In this document: piece by piece, positions 51,453-63,095 of the stretch
How the letters are laid out: every line of letters starts with the position of its first letter
Position numbering within the stretch: the stretch's first letter is position 1
Assembly (NCBI GenBank): GCA_963978905.1
Contig: OZ022258.1
Span: 44,500,591-44,564,590 of the forward strand
Length of the DNA: 64,000 nt
Origin: Trichostrongylus colubriformis
Taxonomy: Eukaryota; Nematoda; Chromadorea; Rhabditida; Trichostrongylidae
Reading direction: 5' to 3'
Program-made: the position numbers and the translations under genes
The notes under the pieces: model-generated
The model's input: the letters and a program-made list of their open reading frames with translations, nothing else
What the model was told of the DNA's origin: nothing
The model's database searches: none

Positions 51453-51718
51453 GGTAAAAGATCAAATTTTCGGCTTGATCAATTCCTTCTCTGGGATGCG
51501 CCGTGTATTTTCGTTCTATTCAGAATCGTGATGGCATGTGAATGCGACTGGGCCTATACAGTGACTCGCAGGGATCAGCCGATGTACAACTTATTGTTTT
51601 TATCCTCCCAGGCGATCCTGGTACAATTCATCGACCCTGGAGGGATGTGCGGAATTCGATCCCCGTACCGTGAAAGTGGAAGTCCGCGCCACCTGTCACT
51701 ACACCACCTCCGCCCTGG
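51453..51718 (-). mobile_element. tRNA-derived SINE, copy 2
   Basis: The minus strand begins GGCGGAGGTGGTGTAGTGAC (A box region), continues through GGGGATCGAATTCCG (B box), a body with GATGAATTGTACCAGG and TGGGAGGATAAAAAC, and ends near GATCTTTTACCC. It is alignable over its length with the copy at 61195. Confidence 0.78.
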
Positions 51719-52200
51719 AAAATATTGTCGGAAATTTTTTGAAATGTTAAAATAAAAACTGATTTTCTAGCCTGGTTTCCGCGGAAATAGACTGCATAAC
51801 CTTTATATTTGTTCAAGTTGGGAACTTATCATTTATCAGTAGGTAACACGGAAGGTGAAACGTTTTGCAGTACCCTTGGCAATTTTGGTAGTAAAACTTC
51901 GATCGTTAATTTCACGATATAAAGAATATTTCCTGTAATTGGGTTTTCCAAGGGATTTCATGAAAAAGGATGCGGCGAGCTTACAATCGATCAACCAGAT
52001 TTAGTCGATCGCTCAGTGGGCTCTGCCGTCTTTTTCCAGCCCCACTTTTGCACTTTATTTATAACAGTACCTACGGAGCTGAATGCTGATTCTGCTGACT
52101 CTATCCATTATTGATCTGAGTTTTATGCATTCGTTTTTTTGCCTATATGAATACATAGAGCGTTTTAGAGGAGTGCATCTGAATACACATCTAAGCACAA

Positions 52201-52667
52201 TTAAAGGCACACCAAGCGATAATCAGATTAGTGGCCTATTTTCTTTGGGAGAGTAGGTCGTTGGGTAACTGCCCGAACTGCATCTTTATTGCGGCTACAC
52301 AGTACCGTCACGGTGTTGTGCCTGCTTGAACACAACCTGGCCATGCCCACCCAAGTAAATCACACTCGGCCCTGGCTTACCGAATTCCTAATGTGAGGCT
52401 GCCTTCATCATCGAAATGGCTGTTTCATTGGATCATTTTTTCTAATCGCAGGTTTCCTTATCTACCTAAGCGCCACGTTGGCAATGTGATCTTCTAAGAC
52501 CAGGTGTGATTTGCTCGGGTTGGCATGGCTTAGTTTTATTCGAGCAGACACAACACCTCGCTGGTGCACCGTGCAGCCGCAACAATGGCGCAGCCTGAGC
52601 AGTTGTCCAAGGACCTATTGTCCCAAGAAAGTAGGACTAATGTGATTATCGCGTGGTGTGCTTTTAA
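52201..52667. mobile_element. Family D palindromic MITE, copy 2
   Basis: TTAAAGGCACACCAAGCGAT then AATCAGATTAGT is mirrored by ACTAATGTGATTATCGCGTG then GTGTGCTTTTAA. The core carries CGGTGTTGTGCCTGCTTGAA then CACAACCTGGCCATGCC with inverse partners. A stem-rich centre (AACGTGGCGCTTAGG-type) separates the arms. Confidence 0.82.
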
Positions 52668-53920
52668 GGCATGCCAGCAGGGATGGCTTGACGATATGAA
52701 GAATATGATTTGAGTGGTTACGAACCAGGGGATAAGGATGGTGCCTAACAATTAGTCACGAAAGGATAGTGCTTCAGCGTGAATGGAGCACTTCTTGCCC
52801 CTCCCTTTCCCGAACCTCCTCATAACCACATTAGAGCCCGAGCCTATACGTATGTGCAGCTTCACTGGATCGTTTTTGATAAAGTTTTGGAGAGTCTTTT
52901 TCAATTTTTCGCCAACCCCTCAAAAACGAATTTTGTTCCCACTTACTTCAGGAAAGGGGTGGGGTGGGTGATGAAGGCGCAATGGGTAATTCAATAGTCT
53001 ACAGGTCGAATACCTTGACTAACCAATGCCTGGCCATCCTTGATAGTTCGCATAGAAGTAATATGTGCTGCAAGAACCTCTGAGAATAAAGAGGGCAGTA
53101 TGTGGATACAGAAAGGGGGATTGTAAGTCAGAGTACTTATGTGTGATAAGTGGAATGGTTATGGACCAGGAGCTCTGGATTCTACTCGAATCTAGACTAA
53201 GAACGAGCTCTCCAGTGTAGACAATCTCACTTTCTGCTTTTGTTTGGGTCTTACTTGCTTTCATGATATCGCGATTCTTTGGCATCTGGCACCTGATTCA
53301 TGTGCCATCGTCCCTCTAAACCAATTTCTACTATGAGACGATCCTTCCGCTGAGGAGAATAAGAGAGTGCAAAGATAAGAGTAGTAATTCAATAGAACTG
53401 AAAATTTCTACAAGCAAAAATTCTTTTCCTTTCTAAGCTGAGCATCGAGAATCACATATGATGCAGAAATTCAAAAGAAATAAAGGGTCTCAAGAGCTGT
53501 GAACAACGATTTGTTTCTTCTGTAACATCTCTTGCACCCCTTACTCACATCAATGAGCTCTGGTGAGTAATCGGATTGCTTTTACTTGTTCGGCATTTCC
53601 TGCTCATGTAGCGCGTGCTAAAGGACACGAATGCGAACGTCGCTCATTATGTCGACTTATTGTGCTGACAGAGGAGCATCAGCACCCTTGCGCAGCCGCG
53701 CAGCAGCAGCAGCAGCAGCTCTAATTCCTAATGACATAATGTCCGCTCCATGTGTCCTATTCTTGCAACTGCACATGTTGCTCCAATGTCTAGCTGTGTC
53801 TGGTGCACTCTTGGGATTTCCTTTTTGTAAAATGACAGATTTCATGCTTTCGAACTTCTCCGTGTATAAATAAACAAAAACTAGTCGGCCTTTCTGCCAT
53901 TCTTCTGGGGTTTTCATTTT
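52668..53920. other. No gene seen; GCA microsatellite
   Basis: A (GCA)n run of about six units lies at 53701-53719. The 86-codon minus-strand frame over it gives an Ala stretch and has no domain. Confidence 0.4.
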
Positions 53921-53924
53921 CCAG

Positions 53925-54060
53925 GTTCACCTATCTTACACCCCTGTTTCCTGCTAAGATCCTGCTGGGCGTATATAGCTGACGTTCTCATGCTCTGGAG
54001 ACCCAAAAGAGCTATGCTACGCATTATGACCAACAAACTTAAATAAATAAATGAATAAAT
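53925..54060 (+). repeat. LINE-like 3' tail, copy 1
   Basis: It has a TTCTCATGCTCTGG segment and then GCATTATGACCAAC ending in TTAAATAAATAAATGAATAA. A relative with the same order ends at 55003. Short AATAAA-type tails of this kind are typical 3' ends of nematode non-LTR elements. No ORF remains. Confidence 0.45.
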
Positions 54061-54611
54061 CCCCATTTCACTTCAAATAAGTCCCCATTTTATTTTGTCT
54101 TACTCATGTGCCTCTTCCTAATTCGTGCTTGATTATGAAATATGTGAACGTCATCCGTGAGTCCTCTGCTCGGCAAATGCGCTCAGTAAAACTGCATCGT
54201 CAAGCTTATCCTCAACTTGGAGCTTGGACATTACTCAAAGATCAAAGCTGTTAATCATTTCTTATGTAATTTTGAAACCATTCTAATAACATTCTAGCCT
54301 TACGTGAGAACCCATCTCTTATTTTAGAACGAGTTCATTTACCCCTTTACCCTCAATTCGCTTGAAAATTCATGTATTTCGAACTCAGTTCACTTTTGAT
54401 GGCCTTTCTTTCTGATCCACGACTAAAAGCTGTTTCACCTTTTCCATGATGGCTCTTTATCATCCAGTTACTCCACCTACACCCTTATACTGCAAAATAT
54501 GACCCTCCGTAAGCTCTAGAAAGTCTCTTTTGCAACTCGATATTGCTTCACCATGCGAGACAACCTGCATGTATAGCTCGCCATCTGAAATCCCACCTTA
54601 TGCTCATAGCT

Positions 54612-54665
54612 GTGCTAGATCCCCGCACCCGTAGGTGCGCGCCACCTGTCACGACACCACCTCCG
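54612..54665 (-). mobile_element. tRNA-derived SINE, head fragment
   Basis: The minus strand GCGGAGGTGGTGTCGTGACA then GGTGGCGCGCACCTACGG then GGGGATC matches the first 55 bp of the copies at 51453 and 61195. Confidence 0.6.
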
Positions 54666-54879
54666 CTATATATTTTATATCTACATTTTTATTACATTAC
54701 ATTTCATCTGTTTTTAATTTATTGTTATCTATATCACTTTACTTTTATCTGCACTGGATCCTTGTAGATAGCTTTATCACGTTCGATTTCTACCGCTATT
54801 TCAAAGACTCCGCTCACTCGGTCATCATATTTTGAGGTCTGTCCTTGCGTCTCAAATCAAACTTGTTTAAGGAGATTTA

Positions 54880-55003
54880 GTAGGCTTTATGGAATTTGGA
54901 ATGTTCCCTTTCAATCTTCTCATGCCTTGGTTCATCTACATATGGCTTCATGTTTTATGGTGCGCATCACGCATCATAACTAACTGACTGAATAAATAAA
55001 TAA
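54880..55003 (+). repeat. LINE-like 3' tail, copy 2
   Basis: CTTCTCATGCCTTGG, then CGCATCATAACTAACTGACT, ends in GAATAAATAAATAA. It is related to the piece at 53925-54060. Confidence 0.45.
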
Positions 55004-56636
55004 TCTGCTAATCTGCTTCGCCGGCTTTCATATAGGGCACTCTTCTAATGGTTACTTGCATGACGAGTGCTTCAATTTTTCAATGATTTCTGCTTTGAGA
55101 GGCTCTTGTGAAACCTTTTTAGTTTATAGTCTCTTATAAGCCCCTGAACTCAATCTATGGATAAAATGTGTGTAGCACCATCGACATAGAGTGACATTTT
55201 CATACACCTTTTTGAAAGCTTGCGAAAGTGCCAAGTAGTGGAATTTTCGAAATGTTGTCAAGGCTTGACATTCTCCCACTTCGTTCCCATTTTTCTTCTC
55301 CTCCTTTCAATCATGGTTCGTTTTACAGCGTTCCACATCAAACTGGTATAATCGTAACTGCATCGAGTTGCTGCTTCCGTGTGTCCCGCGCTTCCTTTAT
55401 TCCAGCTTTTTTACATTTTCATTCTTTTCGATCCTTCGAATCCTGACATTCAGAAGATATCCCCATCGTTCTACCGACTATGAATCCGAAAGCAGTAGTC
55501 AATAGCAAATTACTAGAAATATCGATCTACTTTGATATTTATATTATTTCTGTATATTTCCAAAGTCTATCTATTCTTTTGTGATGGAGCACTTGTCAAA
55601 ATCCTATACGCATCCTTCTCCGTCGATTTCCTTTCCCACTTTCTTTGTCTGATCCCTTCTGATTTTCGAAATTTCATTTTTCAATAAACTTTTTCCCCTA
55701 TCGCTGTACACGTACTTGGCCGTCAACGAATCGAGTAAGCTCTTCCCACATAAGAGCACTGCTTGTGACTCGTATTGGAACGCGCTTATCTGGCCGTCTG
55801 CCAATCATCTAACGCCTCTCCGATGCCACATTTCAATACGGTGTCCGTCGTGTGCACAATTAACATCATCGAGTGCTCTAAGCCACTGTCTCTAGACGTG
55901 CTATCTCCTCATTCATTTCCAAGATTCTTGAAAATGGCCAAAGTCGCTCCACCCCTCTAGGTTGAAGAGTGCTCGAGGCAGCATTTGCCTTCTATCAGAC
56001 ACTTTTTGGATCTCTACATAATCATTTCCGCCTTGGTAGCTTTTTTGGCGGCTGCCCACCGTCCATAAGATTTCTTGAGTGGGGACCCAGGTGATGATCT
56101 AATTTTTCCTAAAGCGTACCTCCTGTTCACATATCCATCCACTAACCCGTGGGACCACAATTTTGGACAGAAGGTCCAGTTCCAGGTGTTGGGGGCTGTC
56201 TTTGATCGTTCCGCTCATATTCATCCCTACCCTATATTACCAGCTCTAATAAATGATTGGCATAGGCCGTCGATTGACCGGAAAGGCAGCGACAAAGCGG
56301 TCTCAACGATTCGGAACTGGGATAGGCGTGATTGGGTGAATTTTCCTGCAATTTTCTCGGCATTTTCTTTTGGGCCGTGCTCTTCGAGCAATTCGAGAAC
56401 CATGATCTCACTGGGGATATGACTGTTTTGAGGTTTAAGACTCCTTTCACAATTTCATCTCTTGTTTTTAATATTAATAACGATATTAGTATTGTTGTAT
56501 TATAATATGATTGCTATTATTATGGAAATAAGATCTTCATTCTGCCACTGAAAGCCTTTTATAATTTGATTTTTCAAAACTCCAAATATGCGCATGTTGG
56601 CATTGCTTCATTGCTTCATGCATTTAACTTAATTTA
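55004..56636. other. No gene seen
   Basis: The 115-codon plus-strand frame at 56075-56422 (start MSGDPGDDL) has no recognised domain or splice flanks and is overlapped by a minus-strand frame. It could be a transposon fragment. Confidence 0.35.
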
Positions 56637-57535
56637 TTAGGTTGATTCATAATAAATCGGACAAATGGTAGTGATGATTTCTAGAGATCATAACTCAGTA
56701 ACGAATTAACGAAAATGGACGCGCGAGGTACCGTTGGAATGAGTATGAAAAGCTCTTCAAAGTACCGCAAAATAATCACTCCAAAGTAAATTCATTCCGC
56801 CACAATGCCGCACGATTTCAAGCGGTCCAGAGATGACATCCGCAACGTCATACTATTTATATCGCTATCTGGCCAGGAACCCGCGGATATCGGCAGACGT
56901 CTGATAGAAGTTCACAAGGAGCATGCCCCCGGCAGAAGTACACTGTAGTTGTAGCATTCGAAGTTTGCGTCAGGCGACTATTCCATCGAAGACGAAAACC
57001 GCGGTTGGTGGAGCGTACACGGCGTAGAGTACTGGGAGCTGCTCGATGAAGGTACCAGGGTATCCGCCGACGTCTACGTTCGTCAATTACGAGAATTGAA
57101 GGCCAATGTCCAAAGTTCGCTACGGCGGCGGTCACATGTCTACTTCCAGCACGACAACGTGTCTACTTCCACAGACCGCACTTCGCAAGATCGACCAAGG
57201 CCGAGCTGCTGTCGTGCAGTTGGACCGTACTTCTATACCCACCGTACTCCCCAGACCTGGCCCCTTCAGATTTCCACCTTTTCTCCCACAGCCAACGCCA
57301 CCTGGACGGCCAAGACTTCAAAACTCGCGACGAGGTCAAGGCGGCACTCGGCAACTTCTTCGAGCTCCAGCTTCCGGCCTTCTGGAGCAAGGGCATCCAT
57401 GATCTGCCTATACCGTGGCAGAAGGTCATCGATAAAGATGGAGTATATTTCAAGTGAATCCCTGTTGTCGTAAAAAAGTTGTACGACAATGATTAAAATT
57501 GGTCAATTTGTCCGATTTATTATGAATCAACCTAA
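56637..57535 (+). mobile_element. Mariner element with internal deletion and intact ends
   Basis: The TIRs TTAGGTTGATTCATAATAAA then TCGGACAAAT are perfect inverses at both ends, each flanked by TA (56635-56636, 57536-57537). The transposase begins at 56805 (MPHDFKRSRDDIRN) and keeps its helix-turn-helix (SGQEPADIGRRLIEV). It then joins directly to the catalytic region (EYWELLDEGTRV, VYFQHDN, SPDLAPSDFHLF across frames). The first catalytic Asp region reads WWSVHGVE, so the Asp is missing. It cannot code for an active transposase but could be moved by one. Confidence 0.9.
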
Positions 57536-58020
57536 TACCAAACTGCACAAAAATCAAAGCAATAAGTCAGTTATGTCAATAAACATAAAAGTGCACAAAT
57601 GCATGAATGAGCTCATTGACAGCTAAAAATGCTCTTAACAAGTTTCTTAAATGTTCCTTCATTCATCATTTCTTGGCTAATGAGCCCTAGTGCCCGCAAA
57701 CGCACGCAATTTAGTGATGAGGTAACCTGAGATGGTCTCACCTGACCCTTCACATCGATCTCCTCCTCGGTTCGTACTTTTACAGAGCATATCGACCATT
57801 GGCTTGCTGTAGCTTTATCCCTTCGAGTATATCCTTCCATTTTCCTTTCATTGTTCTTTTCGTTTTACTGACGGATGCCACCACCGCCCATTATTTAATT
57901 ACTTTTCTGTTTGATAACTTCCCTTCAGACAGTATTTTGCACTTTCTACTCTTACATTTCTCTTAATTTGGATTAGAAGAATACGTTCAGCTGCTTTTAT
58001 CGGGTTGAAGCATAACTAAT
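57536..58020. other. No gene seen
   Basis: AT-rich flank with a 75-codon minus-strand frame of no known domain. Confidence 0.35.
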
Positions 58021-58214
58021 GTAACTTTTTTCAACAACTTTATTCAGCAAAAACAATATTAAGATTCAGCAAAAATGCGTCCAAATGATTATTTGAGAAC
58101 GATATCGCCATCGCAATCAAGGACTGCTTCCCATTAATTAGTCGGGAAACCGTTAATTTTCATTACAGAAAAAGTAACAATAAAAGGCCGCATTAATTAT
58201 GCACCAACTTAATA
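58021..58214 (-). mobile_element. Mariner right-end relic
   Basis: On the minus strand the segment begins TTAAGTTGGTGCATAATTAA then TGCGGCC, a mariner-type TIR. No transposase or second TIR was found nearby, so it is a fragment. Confidence 0.45.
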
Positions 58215-58437
58215 ACTACTTTCTGGAGTACAAAATGCTCCATAATACATTTATTGCCTAGAGGATAACCGCCGCCGTACTACCAATTGATAGCGCTTCT
58301 TCTTCAGCCACATGTTTGTCGCGGTGATAGTGGATCTTCAAAGGAAAAAAGGAAAAGAAGTTAGTGATTATAATGTAATTTTAAGTAAAGAAATGTTTTA
58401 GTGGCTCGTTTCGCCTCCTAGCTCAGACGAACCACTA

Positions 58438-58490
58438 TGTTTTCATCAGCACCCGGAGGCTCGTCAGTGAGTGAGGTGCTGATGAAAACA
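58438..58490. repeat. Perfect 16-bp hairpin
   Basis: TGTTTTCATCAGCACC and GGTGCTGATGAAAACA are separated by 21 bases. It could be a structured transcript element or a small MITE. Confidence 0.7.
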
Positions 58491-59527
58491 AATGTGTTGT
58501 TAAAAAAAGAAGTTATGAATGGCCTTTTGGTCACTCAACGACTTTGAGTAAAGGGTAGATGCATGGCGCATTTGACGTTCCTCTCTATAACGATGGTTTC
58601 ATGGAAGTGAAAAACGCTTCTGCCGCCCCCCCCCCCTTCCGCTCCCACCCTAAACGTTCTGACATCATTACAAGTGGAAATAAATATAATAGATCACGTT
58701 AGATGACGAATTAATTAAGTCACCTCGTAATTTTATCGTCTTCCTATTACTGCAAAAAATTTATTATGGCAAGATTGTTTTTTTTTCATTTATATGTATG
58801 TAACACATATATTCTTATTTTTATTTTCACTTATTGTTATGAAGCACATTACTCCCCCTGCCAAGCGCCGAATGGCTCAAAGCACTCTGTCAATTCCAGG
58901 ATTTTTCTGAGTTTTCTAGACACGACTTTAGGGTACTAATATCATGAGCTTCACTCGGAATTCTTACCTCTGAAGGACGAACAGCTTTTGGTTAGAACCC
59001 ACTCCTTCCTTGGATACGAGACTTTGGGCACTTTATCTCTCTGCTATCGGAAATAGTAAGAAGTAACGAGCTCGATAAATATATTATTGTAATGAGCAGA
59101 ATAACCGAGATCCCCCGCATCATTTATGTGGTGGTGATGGTGGTGCCGATTGCTAGATCCCCAATCCTATTTCCGTTTTTTAAGGTGGCGAATTTTGCAT
59201 GCTAAAAAATTCCATTCCTCGAAAGTCGTTCTGATCACTAGTGCTGTAGAGTAATGCGGTCCTCTGTCTCCGTTGTCTTTGCGTTTCGTTTCGTACGTTT
59301 GTTCCAATTAGTGTCATTGTCACTCATGTTCCGCACAGCGTACAGTGTTTGAGTGCATCGATTCTTTGTCTAGTTTCCCTTGCCTCTCAAAAATTTTCGG
59401 CTTTTTCATTCGCGTAGTGGTTCAATACACACTATTTCTTATTCCCATAATTTTATGACACCTGAAATTAAAGGAATTCATCTGAATGATATACCGGCCG
59501 TAAAAATGTTGTCATTTAGTGTACATA
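58491..59527. other. No gene seen
   Basis: A C11 run lies at about 58626-58636, and GGTGGTGATGGTGGTG at 59130-59147. No exon recognised. Confidence 0.4.
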
Positions 59528-60033
59528 CAGTAGCGCTCAAAAGCATTCGGCCAAATGGTTTTTCATTTGGGCTTTTCTTTTGTAACTTTTTGCGACTGGA
59601 CCGATCTAAGAGAAATTTTAGTATGTTGTACTTGGAGACACTGCATACTAAATATACTATTTTGGCGCTCAACGGTGTAAGGTTCGTGGTTAAATGCAAT
59701 TTTAAGGTTTTTGGAGTGCCATCCCTATGCCGTCCCGCTGTGCCGCTGTCATCGAAAGTCGTGGTCTTTCTACAAAATATTGATGCTCTCTGAGGCTTGC
59801 TCGTTTTGTTTTTGTAAAGAAAGTCGTTTTTCTTGACCAAGCCTTTTTCTTTTTTTCGGTGGTCTTGTAGTAAATTCTTGTGAAAAACCATGAAAAGAGT
59901 CAAGCGGCACTCAAATAGCAGGGAATGTTGACAATAGGTTCAGGCACCACATATTAAAATTTTGTCAAATTTGGTTATGTAGAAAAAAGTTATGACAAAA
60001 AAGTGTTTGGCCGAATACTTTGGAGCGCTACTG
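59528..60033. mobile_element. Tc1-type MITE, 506 bp
   Basis: The ends TACAGTAGCGCTCAAAAGCA then TTCGGCCAAA and the inverse TTTGGCCGAATACTTTGGAG then CGCTACTGTA include the TA target duplication (59526-59527, 60034-60035). Frames of about 140 codons on both strands lack a DDE motif. TIR sequence is Tc1/mariner-like. Confidence 0.85.
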
Positions 60034-61194
60034 TATAGTGAGTGCACCAACAGATTGGTTTCTTATCACTAGTGGCTTCTGGTTGAATTTCCTGTTGCAG
60101 CCAAATCTCCTGGTCTTTTACCAATTGAATTCCTCCTTTTCCTCACAGCCGCATCCTTAACACTCGGTGTCTACCAGTTATTCGTCCATTTACCAATTTA
60201 TCTGAATTTTTACATGGTATTTATGATATTAATTCAAGTTACATACCTGCTATATATTATATATAAAGCTGATGGATTACTACACTATTATTATACAAGA
60301 ATCAATATATCCTCATACAAGAATTTAAGGGCATCATAACGAAATACTCAAAGTTTATTTAATCGAGAAATAAGGTGAGTGATGTCTTCAATGTGTTATT
60401 CGAAAACCCAAGCAAACTGTAGAAGTTTCAAAAATTAAATTTAGAGGATCTTTCACAGAAAAAGAAGAAAGACATAGTAGCATTCATCAATAATATTGAC
60501 CTGGGTGTATTACCAATCTGACTTTTTTGTAGGAGACACTCTAAAAGATATGTACCGTAATTTCTCTTCTCCATTTTGCGTAGTATGTATTGCTGCATAT
60601 CAACATATTTGTGTTTTTTGTTTACTTCAAGTTGTCATTTTTGTTTGGATACTTTTATAGTCATCAGCGTTGATTTAATATAAATTGAATGAACAAACAA
60701 ATAAATAAAGTAAACAAATGAAAAATATAAATAAAGCGCTCACTATATGATCACTTCCTTTTTTTGTTTTATCCCAAGCTGAAAAGATTCATAGCAATTC
60801 CTACCACTGGAGAGCTTTCATTCATCACATAGCCCAGTGAAGTGAGCGGTAAAAAGTACGTGTGAAGTGGCTCGTCAGGGATTCTGAATAGGCTCGCGTC
60901 GTCGTCCTTAATGCCTTCAGAATGGCGTCCTTACTCACGCATATTCAAGCACCATTTTCCAGTACGTCGAGAGTCAATTACGGTGACGAAGGCTGTAAGT
61001 GGTCATCGACTGAAGCACATGATGTGCCATTAGAACTGCACGCAGTCCATTCAGATGTGCTGTTCTGAGCCTTTAAGCCGCGATAATGGACAGTCAGAAG
61101 ATATTCATTGGCCAACAAAATGATCACTGTGATATACTCACAATCAGGAGCACAAGCTTTCCTTTTTTGTTTCCCTTTTCAGTTCCCTTAGAGG
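60034..61194. other. No gene seen
   Basis: AT-rich. An AATAAATAAAGTAAACAAAT tail at about 60698-60720 resembles LINE ends. No exon recognised. Confidence 0.4.
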
Positions 61195-61492
61195 ATAAAA
61201 GATGAAGTTAATTTTTAGTGTTAATCAATCTCTTATCTGGGATACGCCGCACATTCTAGTTCCATTCGGAATCGCTGTGGCAGGTAAATACGATTTGGCC
61301 TATACAACGACTTCGCGGGGGTCATCCGATGTTAAAGTCAGCGCTTTTATCCTCTCAGATGAGCCTGGTACCGATTCATCTACTCCAGATGGAAGGTAGG
61401 CTCGGTTGGCCTGGGCGGGCGTTGATGTGGGATTAGATCCTCGCACCATGAGATTGGGATGCGCGCCACCTAACGCTACACCACCTCCGTCC
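61195..61492 (-). mobile_element. tRNA-derived SINE, copy 3 (full length)
   Basis: The minus strand GGACGGAGGTGGTGTAGCGT then TAGGTGGCGCGCATCC (A box), GTGCGAGGATCTAATCC (B box), a body with GATGAATCGGTACCAGGCTC and GTTGTATAGGCCAAATCG, and an end in TTCATCTTTTATCC. It is about 298 bp. Confidence 0.8.
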
Positions 61493-62065
61493 ATTCACTT
61501 TTTTATATGCGTTAAATATGGATAATAACAATAATGTCCAGTTCATGGGAAACTCTCTCTACCAAGTTTTGTAAAGTTGCGAGTTTGAAGAATATCAAGA
61601 ATTTTCAAAGTGACCGTCCTCTTCACATCCGTAACTCTTTACATATTTTCAAATATTTCCCGCGTTCTTTCGAAAACTCCATTTTCACATGTCTGTGACA
61701 GCTTATTTGCAAAAATGTTGCCCTTTCCGTATGTTTCTCGATGATGCCCCTGCAGTAAATGTTAGGTGATCGATTGATTTCCTGTTCGAAATGCTGTCTA
61801 TATCAGACGAATGACTTTTTTTGAACTAAGATATGCTTTTGAATACTTTACATCATGAAGAACGTAACGGTTCTGTTTATCATGAAGGACCTACATACAT
61901 TATACTGCATAGCTTTTGCCAACTTTTCGATCTATATCATGCTTTTTATCATGGCCACCCTGCTTTTTGGAGAAAATTTTATCCTATTTTCAACATCATT
62001 TTGGACCATAAGCTGGTAGTCACTGCAACTTAGTGCCTGGTCTCATGTTTTTTATCCTGGTTCTC
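61493..62065. other. No gene seen
   Basis: AT-rich sequence. The 66-codon plus-strand frame at 61833 has no domain. Confidence 0.35.
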
Positions 62066-62122
62066 GGATGATCAGCAAAGATTGGGGGTAAGGAATTCGC
62101 CCCCAGTCTCTGATGATCATCC
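62066..62122. repeat. Hairpin, 23-bp arms
   Basis: GGATGATCAGCAAAGATTGG then GGG is mirrored by CCCCCAGTCTCTGATGATCA then TCC, with about four mismatches and a loop of about 11 bases. Confidence 0.7.
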
Positions 62123-63059
62123 AAATGGAAGGTTCAGGTCTAGGTAGATTATATGTGGTGGGAGATCGGGTGATAGGAGCGCCCTTGAGCCCCGTCGAAA
62201 TTGGTTTTTTAGCTGCCCCTTTCGTTAGTATGGCCCGCTCTCTTTCGAAATCAACGGTGGAAAAGGGTTTCTAACAGTTTCATTTCGTTTTTTCTTTTTC
62301 CTACTACAAAACATTTGGACTTTCATATTCTGCAGTCTTCTTATTACAGTATCACGAGCCTAGTGATGGCTTTTTTTATGTTGTCCTTCTATAAAGCTTA
62401 TTCCATCTGAAAGATATATGGGCTCATACACTTAATTACTCGCCTGATGGTTTTAAGCCTATTATTCTGTCATTCTAATATTTTGAAAAGCCTTCATTTC
62501 CATGAACATTTTGAGTTATTGAGCTCTTTCCTCTGGAAATACAGTATCCATCCTTGCTCTTTGAATAGTTACTACATATAGTGACCGACCAGGAATGTAT
62601 CAGGAATGTGGACGTTTAGAGGAATCACTAGTAATTCGATTAGACATACGGTTTTTCACGTAGCACGATTAGGCTCTAAAGCACAAACATGGTTGTTTCG
62701 CCTGAACGTCGTAATCGGTTCCAGGTGGGCAATTTTTGGAATAACTGAAATCCCCACATGCATGCTATGGCCTACTTCATGGCACGAAAAGGAGCGCAGT
62801 GCCAGTGCTAGTGTGTACTGCGATTTTGTGCTCACATATTCTGCCATTTCATTTTTTTCATGGTTTGAATTATACGAGACGCTTGATTATTTATTATCTT
62901 TAAATTCGTATATTTATACTTATTAGTTCCAGTTTATGAACTCATACTTGCTACATTGCTATTCAATTATTTTTATACACATACTTGTCTTATTTTAGAA
63001 TTTCTGGGAAGATCCCAGAAATTTCACAGCGTTGAACTTCGGTATCAGATTAAATGAAA
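62123..63059. other. No gene seen; small hairpin
   Basis: AATTTCTGGGA/TCCCAGAAATT forms a perfect 11-bp hairpin at 62999-63023. The 106-codon frame at 62606-62926 has no recognised domain. Confidence 0.4.
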
Positions 63060-63095
63060 TTTAACCCTCGAGATTTTAAAATCTCGAGGGTTAAA
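63060..63095. repeat. Perfect 36-bp palindrome with a third half-copy
   Basis: TTTAACCCTCGAGATTTT is followed immediately by its exact reverse complement. A further copy of one half with a single change (TTTAACCCTTGAGATTTT) follows at 63108-63125. There is no loop. Confidence 0.9.
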
